NCBI RefSeq assembly: GCF_025263565.1
Contig: NZ_CP079865.1
Location: 806,001-870,000, forward strand
DNA length: 64,000 nt
Source: Mycobacterium sp. SMC-8
GTDB taxonomy: Bacteria > Actinomycetota > Actinomycetes > Mycobacteriales > Mycobacteriaceae
Reading direction: 5' to 3'
Shown here in pieces: positions 57,456 through 64,000 of this stretch (the stretch's first letter is position 1; each line of letters begins with the position of its first letter). Made by a program: the position numbers and the translations under genes. The notes below the pieces were generated by a model. It worked only from the letters and a program-made list of their open reading frames with translations. It was not told where the DNA came from and searched no databases.

Positions 57456-59057
57456 GTGGCCGCCGAACCGATCGAAGTGGGACGAATCAGTGCATTCGTC
57501 CGCTGGGTCGCGCGTACACCGTGGCCGGTGTTCACGCTGGGCATGCTGCAGGCCGACATCATCGGCGCTCTGCTGGTCCTGGGCTTCCTGCGGTTCGGGC
57601 TCCCGCCGGAGGACCGCATCCAGCTGCAGGACCTGCCCGCCTACAACCTGGCGATCTTCCTCGGCTACCTGTTCATCTCGTTCACCGTGGCCTCGTACCT
57701 GACCCTGCGCATGCTGATTCCGGTGATGCGCTGGCAGCGCCGCGACATGCTGCTCGGCGACCGCGACCCCGCCGAAACCGAGGTCGCCCGCATGCGGGCG
57801 CTGAAGATGCCGTTCTACCGGTCGGTGATCAGCGCGACGAACTGGCTGCTCGGCTCGGTGGTCTTCATCGTGGCCAGCTGGCCGGTCGCCAGCAAGTCCG
57901 CGCCGGTGGTGGCGGTCGCGACGGGCCTGGGCGCCACGGCCACCGCGATCATCGGATACCTGCAATCCGAGCGGGTGCTGCGGCCGGTCGCGGTGGCCGC
58001 GCTGCGCGGCGGCGTGCCGGAGAACTTCCGCGCCCCGGGCGTCATCCTGCGCCAGGTCCTGACGTGGGTGCTGTCCACCGGCGTTCCGGTCCTGGCCATC
58101 CTGCTGGCGCTGGTCGCAAGCAAGTTCGACGTGCTCACCGCTCCCGCCGACCGGCTGAGCACCACGATCCTGCTGCTGGCGATCGTGGCGCTGGTCATCG
58201 GGCTGTCCAGCACCGTGCTGGTCGCGATGTCGATCGCCGACCCGCTGCGCCAGCTCCGCTGGGCTCTCGGCGAGGTGCAGCGCGGCAACTACAACGCCCA
58301 CATGCAGATCTACGACGCCAGCGAGCTGGGCCTGCTGCAGGCCGGCTTCAACGACATGGTGCGCGACCTGGCCGAACGGCAACGCCTGCGCGACCTGTTC
58401 GGCCGCTACGTCGGTGAGGACGTCGCCCGCCGGGCCCTGGAGCGGGGCACCGAGCTCGGCGGTCAGGAACGCGACGTCGCGGTGCTGTTCGTCGACCTGG
58501 TGGGATCAACCCACTTGGCCGCGACCCGGCCCGCCGCCGAGGTGGTGAACCTGCTCAACGACTTCTTCCGCGTCGTCGTCGACACGGTCAACCGGCACGG
58601 CGGCTTCGTCAACAAGTTCCAGGGCGACGCGGCACTGGCCATCTTCGGCGCGCCGATCGAACATCCCGACGCCTCCGGGGCGGCGCTGGCGGCCTCCCGC
58701 GAGCTGCACGACGAACTGATCCGGGTGCTCGGTGAGACCGAGTTCGGTATCGGGGTGTCCGCGGGCCGGGCGATCGCCGGCCACATCGGCGCGCAGGCGC
58801 GGTTCGAGTACACCGTGATCGGCGACCCCGTCAACGAGGCCGCCCGGCTCACCGAGCTGGCCAAACTCGAACCCGGGCACGTGCTGGCATCGTCGATCGC
58901 CGTCGCCGACGCGCTCGACGCCGAGGCGCTGTGCTGGGATGTCGGCGAGATCGTCGAGTTGCGCGGTCGTACCGCCCCGACCCAGCTCGCCCGCCCGCTC
59001 AACCTGATCTCGCCGCACGACGTCGGCCAGGAAGTCGCCAGCGACGTCTCGCAGTAA
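57456..59057 (+). CDS. Membrane adenylyl cyclase with HAMP domain (Rv3645-like)
   Basis: 533-residue class III cyclase. About six transmembrane helices (residues 20-245), a HAMP linker (SIADPLRQLRWALGEVQRGNYNAHMQIYD...ELGLLQAGFNDMVRDL, about 245-300) and the catalytic domain (about 340-515). Catalytic residues seen: metal Asp in VLFVDLVGSTHLA and in FQGDAALAIFGAP, adenine-selecting Lys in FVNKFQGD, and the transition-state Asn/Arg in IGDPVNEAARL. Hence it should make cAMP from ATP at the inner membrane. It matches M. tuberculosis Rv3645 as recalled. GTG start. Confidence 0.92.
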   Translation: MAAEPIEVGRISAFVRWVARTPWPVFTLGMLQADIIGALLVLGFLRFGLPPEDRIQLQDLPAYNLAIFLGYLFISFTVASYLTLRMLIPVMRWQRRDMLLGDRDPAETEVARMRALKMPFYRSVISATNWLLGSVVFIVASWPVASKSAPVVAVATGLGATATAIIGYLQSERVLRPVAVAALRGGVPENFRAPGVILRQVLTWVLSTGVPVLAILLALVASKFDVLTAPADRLSTTILLLAIVALVIGLSSTVLVAMSIADPLRQLRWALGEVQRGNYNAHMQIYDASELGLLQAGFNDMVRDLAERQRLRDLFGRYVGEDVARRALERGTELGGQERDVAVLFVDLVGSTHLAATRPAAEVVNLLNDFFRVVVDTVNRHGGFVNKFQGDAALAIFGAPIEHPDASGAALAASRELHDELIRVLGETEFGIGVSAGRAIAGHIGAQARFEYTVIGDPVNEAARLTELAKLEPGHVLASSIAVADALDAEALCWDVGEIVELRGRTAPTQLARPLNLISPHDVGQEVASDVSQ

Positions 59058-59072
59058 CCCGCCGACAGAGGC

Positions 59073-61892
59073 TCAGGCCTTCTTCGCCGCGGCCTTCTTC
59101 GCCGCGGCCTTCTTCGCCGGGGTCTTCTTGGCCGCCTTCTTCGCCGGGGCCTTCTTGGTGGCCTTCTTCTTCACCGGGCCCCGGGCGCGGCGGTCCGCCA
59201 GCAGCTCGGAGGCCCGCTCATCGGTGATCGACATGACGTCGTCGCCCTTGCGCAGGCTCGCGTTGGTCTCGCCGTCGGTGACGTACGGCCCGAAACGGCC
59301 GTCCTTGATCACCATCGGTTTCTCCGATACCGGGTCGACACCCAGCTCGCGCAGCGGCGGTGTGGCCGCGCCCTGGCGGCCGCGCCGTTTGGGCTCGGCG
59401 TAGATCTTCAGCGCCTCGTCGAGGGTGATCGAGAAGATCTGGTCTTCGGTGGCCAGCGATCGGGAGTCGGTGCCCTTCTTCAGATACGGGCCGTAGCGGC
59501 CGTTCTGCGCGGTGATCTCCTCGCCGCTGGCCGGATCGACACCGACCACCCGCGGCAGCGACAGCAGCTTGAGCGCGTCCTGCAGCGTCACCGTCTCCAG
59601 ATCCATGCTCCGGAGCAGTGACCCGGTGCGCGGCTTCGGCCCGGTCGGCTTCTTGCCCTTCTTGGCCGTCGCACCGGCGTCGCCGTCGTCTCCAGGTCCG
59701 GGTTCGGGCAGCACCTCGGTCACGTACGGTCCGTAGCGGCCGTCCTTGGCGACGATCTCGTGCCCGGTCTCCGGGTCGACACCCAGCGATCGACCCTCTT
59801 GCGGGGTGGCGAACAGCTTTTCGGCCAGCTCCAGGGTCAGCTCGTCCGGCGTCAGCTCGTCTTTGAGGTTGGCCCGCTGTGGGGTCGGCTCGCCGTCCTC
59901 ACCGACGATCATGCGCTCCAGGTAGGCGCCGTTGCGGCCCACCCGGACGTTGACCGCGCGGCCTTCGGCGTCGTCGAAGAGTTTGATGGAGTTGACTTCT
60001 CGCGCGTCGATCTCTTCCAGGTTGCCGCCGACAAGCTTCTTGAGCCCGCCCTCCCTGGCGATCGATCCGTCGACGCCGTGTTCGCCGCCGAAGTAGAAGT
60101 TGTTGAGCCAGTTGGTGCGTCGCTCGTTACCGGCAGCGATCTCGTCGAGTTCGTCTTCCATCGCGGCGGTGAAGTCGTAATCGACCAGGCGCGCGAAATG
60201 CTGCTCGAGCAGACCGATGACCGCGAACGCCACCCACGACGGGACCAGCGCGCTGCCCTTCTTGTGCACGTAGCCGCGGTCCTGGATGGTCTTGATGATC
60301 GAGCTGTAGGTCGACGGCCTGCCGATCCCGAGGTCTTCGAGCGCCTTGATCAGCGACGCCTCGGTGTAGCGCGCCGGCGGCGAGGTGCTGTGCCCGTCGG
60401 CGGTCAGATCCTTGGCGTCGACGCGCTGCCCCTGGGTCAGGTTCGGCAGCCTGCTCTCGGCGTCGTCGGCCTCCCCACCGGCCTGCTCGTCGAGGCTCTC
60501 GACGTAAGCCTTCAGGAAGCCCGGGAACGTGATGGTGCGGCCGCTGGCGTTGAACACGACCTGCTCGCCGGAACGGGCATTCCCGCCGATCCGCAGGCTC
60601 AGCGTGGTGCCGCGCGCGTCGGCCATCTGGCTGGCGACGGTGCGCTGCCAGATCAGCTCGTAGAGGCGGAACTCGTCCGTGTCGAGCTGGCTGTGCAGCT
60701 GACCGGGGGTCTGGAACACGTCGCCGGCGGGGCGGATCGCCTCATGCGCCTCCTGCGCGTTCTTCACCTTGCGGGTGTACTGCCGAGGCGTCGGATGCAC
60801 GTACTCCTCGCCGTAGAGCTGGCGAGCCTGATTGCGTGCGGCTTCCACAGCGCTGGCCGACAACGTGGTCGAGTCGGTACGCATATACGTGATGTAGCCG
60901 TTCTCGTAGAGCCGCTGAGCGATGCTCATCGTGCGCTCCGACGAGAACCGCAGCTTGCGGCCCGCCTCCTGCTGCAGTGTCGAGGTCATGAACGGCGCGT
61001 ACGGCTTGCGGGTGTAGGGCTTCTGCTCGACCGACGTGACGGCCAGCTGCGCGCCGCGCAGGCCGGTGGCCAGCGCGTTGGCGCCGGCCTCGTCCAGGAC
61101 GAGCACCTCGTCGGGCTTCTTGACCGCGCCGAGGGAGTCGAAGTCACGGCCGGTGGCCACCCGACGACCGTCGACGGTGTTGAGCTTGGCGGTGAAGGTC
61201 GGCGGGCTGGCCGAAGCGTCGGAGACGCTGGCGTCCAGCTCGGCGGTGACGTCCCAGTAGTCGGCGGAGCGGAAGGCCATCCGCTCCCGCTCGCGCTGCA
61301 CGATGATGCGGGTCGCCACGGACTGCACCCGGCCGGCCGACAGTTTCGGCGCGACCTTCTTCCACAGCACGGGGCTGACCTCGTAGCCGTAGAGACGGTC
61401 GAGGATGCGACGGGTCTCCTGCGCGTCGACCAGGTCGTTGTCCAGGTCGCGGGGATCCTCGGCGGCCGCCCGGATCGCGGGCTCGGTGATCTCGTGGAAC
61501 ACCATCCGCTTGACCGGGATGCGCGGTTTGAGCGTCTCCAGCAGGTGCCAGGCGATGGCTTCGCCCTCGCGGTCACCGTCGGTGGCCAGATAGAGCTCGT
61601 CGACGTTCTTGAGCTTGTCCTTGAGGTCTGCGACCGTGCTCTTTTTGTCCGGACTGATGATGTAGAGCGGCTCGAAATTGTGCTCCACATCGACGCCCAG
61701 GCGCGCCCAAGGCTCGGATTTGTACTTGGCCGGGACGTCGGCTGCGTTGCGCGGCAGGTCACGGATGTGCCCGCGCGAGGACTCGACGATGTAGTTCGAG
61801 CCGAGATAACCGGCAATCTTGCGCGCCTTGGTCGGCGACTCGACGATCACGAGTCGCCGCACACGTCCGCTGCCGCGGTCCTCGTCAGCCAC
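59073..61892 (-). CDS. topA: DNA topoisomerase I
   Basis: 939-residue type IA topoisomerase that relaxes negative supercoils. N-terminal TOPRIM LVIVESPTKARKIAGYL with the acidic ATDGDREGEAIAWHLLE, the active-site Tyr in NGYITYMRTDSTTLS (about residue 338), then mycobacterial C-terminal repeat domains with the recurring RYGPYVTEVLPEPGPG / RYGPYLKKGTDSR / RFGPYVTDGETNAS elements (no zinc fingers, as usual in mycobacteria) and a Lys/Ala-rich tail (KKATKKAPAKKAAKK...). GTG start. Confidence 0.97.
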   Translation of the reverse strand: MADEDRGSGRVRRLVIVESPTKARKIAGYLGSNYIVESSRGHIRDLPRNAADVPAKYKSEPWARLGVDVEHNFEPLYIISPDKKSTVADLKDKLKNVDELYLATDGDREGEAIAWHLLETLKPRIPVKRMVFHEITEPAIRAAAEDPRDLDNDLVDAQETRRILDRLYGYEVSPVLWKKVAPKLSAGRVQSVATRIIVQRERERMAFRSADYWDVTAELDASVSDASASPPTFTAKLNTVDGRRVATGRDFDSLGAVKKPDEVLVLDEAGANALATGLRGAQLAVTSVEQKPYTRKPYAPFMTSTLQQEAGRKLRFSSERTMSIAQRLYENGYITYMRTDSTTLSASAVEAARNQARQLYGEEYVHPTPRQYTRKVKNAQEAHEAIRPAGDVFQTPGQLHSQLDTDEFRLYELIWQRTVASQMADARGTTLSLRIGGNARSGEQVVFNASGRTITFPGFLKAYVESLDEQAGGEADDAESRLPNLTQGQRVDAKDLTADGHSTSPPARYTEASLIKALEDLGIGRPSTYSSIIKTIQDRGYVHKKGSALVPSWVAFAVIGLLEQHFARLVDYDFTAAMEDELDEIAAGNERRTNWLNNFYFGGEHGVDGSIAREGGLKKLVGGNLEEIDAREVNSIKLFDDAEGRAVNVRVGRNGAYLERMIVGEDGEPTPQRANLKDELTPDELTLELAEKLFATPQEGRSLGVDPETGHEIVAKDGRYGPYVTEVLPEPGPGDDGDAGATAKKGKKPTGPKPRTGSLLRSMDLETVTLQDALKLLSLPRVVGVDPASGEEITAQNGRYGPYLKKGTDSRSLATEDQIFSITLDEALKIYAEPKRRGRQGAATPPLRELGVDPVSEKPMVIKDGRFGPYVTDGETNASLRKGDDVMSITDERASELLADRRARGPVKKKATKKAPAKKAAKKTPAKKAAAKKAAAKKA
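59082..59172. repeat. Short tandem coding repeat of the topA Lys/Ala tail
   Basis: The plus strand carries repeated GCCTTCTTCGCCGCG-type units (roughly 12-18 bp) that encode AKKAAAKKA/PAKK repeats at the TopA C terminus. This is a normal basic DNA-binding tail with slippage-prone DNA; its length is likely to vary between strains. Confidence 0.7.
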
Positions 61893-62026
61893 CTTTGTCC
61901 AGCTCCAATTCTTCAGCTGCCCGCGAAATGCACTTACTCATGCGTCCCGCCCCGGCAAGTGACAATTTGGCACCCCGCGCCTGCCTACGCAAACCGTCCC
62001 CGCCCCGTCAGAGCTGTTCCGGCCGG

Positions 62027-62617
62027 TTACAGCCTCGGCCACTGCGACAACGCCCCATCCTGCTCCGGCGGTTCCCCCACGTTCTCTACCAGGCGCGATA
62101 GCCGTCGTCGTCCACTGATCCGCAACGCAGGATGAGCCCCCCGGGTGCCGATCAGAGTCGGTGCGATCCCGACCCTCATCATCGCCGACGCGAGCGCCGG
62201 ATGCGTGTCGGGCGCGTGCGGGTCCAGCCCGAGCAGGTAGCGGTCGTCCTCGGGGCGCCCGGCGGCCAATGTCCAGGCCCGCAGCTGCCGAGGCCCGGGC
62301 AGCCACTGCGGGGGGACCGTCTTGACCGCTCCCCTGGTCCACTCGGCGGCGATTACGACCAGTCTGGCGTCGACCGCGGTGCGCACCAGCGGGGTGTTCT
62401 CGTCGGTCCGGGCGATCTCCGGGTCCAGGCCGGCCTCGGCGATCATCTCGGCCAGTCCCTCGGCCCGCCACAACGCGTCCACCACCACGGACAGCCGTGC
62501 GGCCGCTCCGGTGGCGCCGCCGACGAGCACCGCCTGTCCGGGCGCGGCCAGGATCCCCGTCAGGTCGGCGATCGCCGGGGGCACCGACTCGGCCGAGAAG
62601 AAGGACAGCTGGCTCAC
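62027..62617 (-). CDS. Conserved mycobacterial protein (Rv3647c-like)
   Basis: 196-residue soluble protein, upstream of topA on the same strand as in M. tuberculosis. It shows LTGILAAPGQAVLVGGATGAAARLSVVVDALWRAEGL at the N terminus, DARLVVIAAEWTRGAVKTVPPQWLPGPRQLRAW and ALRISGRRRLSRLVENVG. I know of no assigned function. The GTG at 62617 (VSQLSFFSAESV) is chosen over longer GTG starts because of the conserved-looking N terminus. Gap to topA is 134 nt with no other feature seen. Confidence 0.75.
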   Translation of the reverse strand: MSQLSFFSAESVPPAIADLTGILAAPGQAVLVGGATGAAARLSVVVDALWRAEGLAEMIAEAGLDPEIARTDENTPLVRTAVDARLVVIAAEWTRGAVKTVPPQWLPGPRQLRAWTLAAGRPEDDRYLLGLDPHAPDTHPALASAMMRVGIAPTLIGTRGAHPALRISGRRRLSRLVENVGEPPEQDGALSQWPRL

Positions 62618-62689
62618 AGAACAGACACTAGGGCAGCCGGGCCCCACAGCCCCGTTACCCGGCCATCCCGGGCGTGCGTGAAGAGAAGA

Positions 62690-62728
62690 ACGCCCCCGTG
62701 TCGTCCGGCAGGACGGCGCGGGGGCGTC
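62690..62728 (-). terminator. Intrinsic terminator of cspA
   Basis: Minus-strand ACGCCCCCG (62720-62728) pairs with CGGGGGCGT (62690-62698), with an inner GTCC/GGAC pairing. The stem is followed directly by TTCTTCTCTT. This is the only hairpin in the window with a clear T-rich tail. It lies 20 nt after the cspA stop. Confidence 0.75.
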
Positions 62729-62748
62729 TTGAGGTCTTGGGGGCCCGC

Positions 62749-62952
62749 TCAGATGGCGCGAACGCCGGTGGCCTGGGGCCCCTTGGGGCTCTGGCCGACC
62801 TCGAACTCGACCTTCTGGTTCTCCTCCAGGGTGCGGAAGCCGGAACCCTGAATTTCCGTGTAGTGGACAAAAACGTCAGCGGAGCCGTCCTCGGGGGCGA
62901 TGAAGCCGAAGCCCTTCTCCGCGTTGAACCACTTCACAGTTCCCTGTGGCAT
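62749..62952 (-). CDS. cspA: Cold-shock protein CspA
   Basis: 67-residue CSD-fold RNA chaperone. RNP1 (KGFGFIAP, about 13-20) and RNP2 (VFVHYTEI, about 27-34) are intact, and length is standard. ATG preceded by GAAGGAAAG. Followed by a strong terminator, so probably monocistronic. Confidence 0.97.
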   Translation of the reverse strand: MPQGTVKWFNAEKGFGFIAPEDGSADVFVHYTEIQGSGFRTLEENQKVEFEVGQSPKGPQATGVRAI

Positions 62953-63231
62953 CTTTCGTACTTTCCTTCTCTGTATTCACCGGGTGCGGCCCGCCGTCTT
63001 TCGGCAGGCCGGGCCCGTTCCGACCGCCATACCTTTGTGGAGTGCTCGGAACTCGACCCGACCTACAACCCTCGCAGGAACCGCGATCGCAACGTCGTTC
63101 CTGCGAGTGCTGATACACGAACACAGAAGCTGCGACCGTCGTAAGTCAATCATGTTCAGGCCAGCTGCGACAGTTCTCGCGGCCATCACGTAGTGAACAA
63201 TTCACGTAGGACAACACCTGGAGGGACCGCC
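62953..63231. promoter_or_regulatory. Divergent cspA/helicase intergenic region
   Basis: A 279-nt spacer. It should contain the cspA promoter and a long 5' leader of the kind cold-shock mRNAs have, and the promoter of the helicase gene. I saw no convincing -10/-35 pair, no cold-box match and no credible small gene. Confidence 0.3.
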
Positions 63232-64000
63232 GTGACAGATCCGGGGCCGGATTTCGGCCGCGAACTGCTCGCGTGCGCCATCGACGGAACCGCCGCCGAC
63301 GAGCATCCGCTGCGTCATGTCGCGGATCTGGCGCCCAGACGGGCCCGGCGGCAGGCGTGGCCCGCATGGGCGGACCCAGATCTGGTGGGGGCGTTCCGTG
63401 ATCGCGGTGTCGAGGCGTTGTGGTCCCACCAGCTGGCGGCCGCCGAGCTGGCCCGCGACGGCCGGCACGTCGTGCTGAGCACCGGCACGGCCTCGGGCAA
63501 GTCACTGGCCTACCAACTGCCCATATTGACGGCGCTGAAGCAGAATCCGCGGGCGCGGGCGCTCTATCTGTCCCCGACCAAGGCACTCGGCCACGATCAA
63601 CTGCGTGCGGCCACCGCGCTCACCGCCGCGGTGCCCGGCCTGGCCGACGTCGCGCCGAGCCCGTACGACGGCGACAGCCCCTCCGAGGTACGCCGCTTCG
63701 CCCGCGAGCGGTCCCGGTGGATCTTCTCCAACCCGGACATGATCCACCTGTCGCTGCTGCGCAACCACGCCCGCTGGGCGGTGTTCCTGCGCCATCTGCA
63801 GTACGTGGTCGTCGATGAATGCCATTACTACCGCGGCATTTTCGGGTCCAACGTGGCGATGGTGCTGCGCCGCCTGCTGCGGCTGTGCGCGCGGTACTCG
63901 GCCGCCGGCTCCGAATTCGCCGGGCCCACGGTCATCTTCGCCAGCGCCACCACCGCCCAGCCCGCCGCGACGGCGTCGGAGCTGATCGGCCAGACCGTGG
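63232..64000 (+). CDS. DEAD/DEAH-box helicase (Rv3649-like), cut by window end
   Basis: The frame is open from GTG 63232 (VTDPGPDFGRELL) to the last base, giving 256 residues of a larger protein (the M. tuberculosis homologue is about 770 residues, as recalled). Motifs: Q-motif region ALWSHQLAAAELA, Walker A STGTASGKSLAYQLP (about 82-96), motif Ia LYLSPTKALGHDQL, Walker B as VVVDECHYYRG (DECH) and motif III FASATTAQP. It is a superfamily 2 helicase of the type with a C-terminal DUF1998 region, which would lie outside the window. GGAGGGA ribosome site before the GTG. Confidence 0.9.
   Translation, partial: MTDPGPDFGRELLACAIDGTAADEHPLRHVADLAPRRARRQAWPAWADPDLVGAFRDRGVEALWSHQLAAAELARDGRHVVLSTGTASGKSLAYQLPILTALKQNPRARALYLSPTKALGHDQLRAATALTAAVPGLADVAPSPYDGDSPSEVRRFARERSRWIFSNPDMIHLSLLRNHARWAVFLRHLQYVVVDECHYYRGIFGSNVAMVLRRLLRLCARYSAAGSEFAGPTVIFASATTAQPAATASELIGQTV

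Noticed and set aside
59073..59172. Array-like repeats that might be read as a small CRISPR
   Set aside because: The units have no constant spacer and encode the Lys/Ala repeats of the TopA tail in frame; no cas genes are present.

Overview
The window is high-GC (roughly two-thirds G+C), gene-dense DNA from a mycobacterium, most likely a fast-growing Mycolicibacterium. I base this on CarD, Lsr2, LpqE/LpqF/LpqG, MhuD, DisA next to RadA, ClpC1, EphA, Rv3635-like and Rv3645-like proteins, all in nearly the gene order of the M. tuberculosis Rv3578-Rv3649 block (recalled, not searched). GTG starts and 1-4 nt gene overlaps are frequent. I saw no insertion sequence, integrase, rRNA or CRISPR array.

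Layout. 1-5.7 kb: a cut gene end, an MBL-fold hydrolase coupled to an ArsB/SLC13-like transporter, then rlmB-cysS-ispF-carD on the minus strand, with no ispD between ispF and carD. 5.9-16 kb: lpqE, radA, disA, an Rv3587c-like membrane protein, canB and mutY (divergent, sharing one CATG for both start codons), an AraC-type regulator, small membrane protein, hydrolase, mhuD, lpqF and a histidine phosphatase. 15.8-20.3 kb: cbtB-cbtA behind a cobalamin riboswitch, then clpC1 and lsr2. 20.3-32.8 kb: lysS, a DSD1-type PLP enzyme on the opposite strand, the pantothenate genes (coaX, panD, panC) and the folate genes (folK, folB, folP, folE), then ftsH. 33-45.4 kb: ephA, a TetR-PE-PPE fusion, lpqG, a frameshifted molybdopterin oxidoreductase, hpt-tilS-metalloprotease-dacB, ppa, an OHCU-decarboxylase-like gene and a frameshifted serine hydrolase. 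45.4-56 kb: a TerC-family gene behind a yybP-ykoY (Mn2+) riboswitch, then a five-gene operon headed by a 1319-residue Pls/PosA-like non-ribosomal peptide synthetase, joined by GTGA overlaps to an M1 peptidase, a flippase-like membrane protein, galE and a large membrane protein. 56-64 kb: tRNA-Thr(CGT), DNA polymerase III delta', a membrane adenylyl cyclase, topA, an Rv3647c-like gene, cspA and the start of a DEAD/DEAH helicase.

How the genes fit together. Most of the window is housekeeping: translation (lysS, cysS, tilS, rlmB, tRNA-Thr), nucleoid, proteolysis and DNA repair (lsr2, clpC1, ftsH, radA, disA, mutY, topA, holB) and cofactor synthesis (CoA, folate, MEP isoprenoid). The accessory material with most potential novelty is (i) the TetR-transmembrane-PE-PPE hydrolase fusion at 34.0-35.4 kb, (ii) the Pls-like NRPS/flippase/galE operon at 46.6-56.0 kb, (iii) two metal- or cofactor-sensing riboswitches, and (iv) three genes that each carry a single inactivating change (one nonsense codon, two 1-nt indels), which need checking against raw reads.
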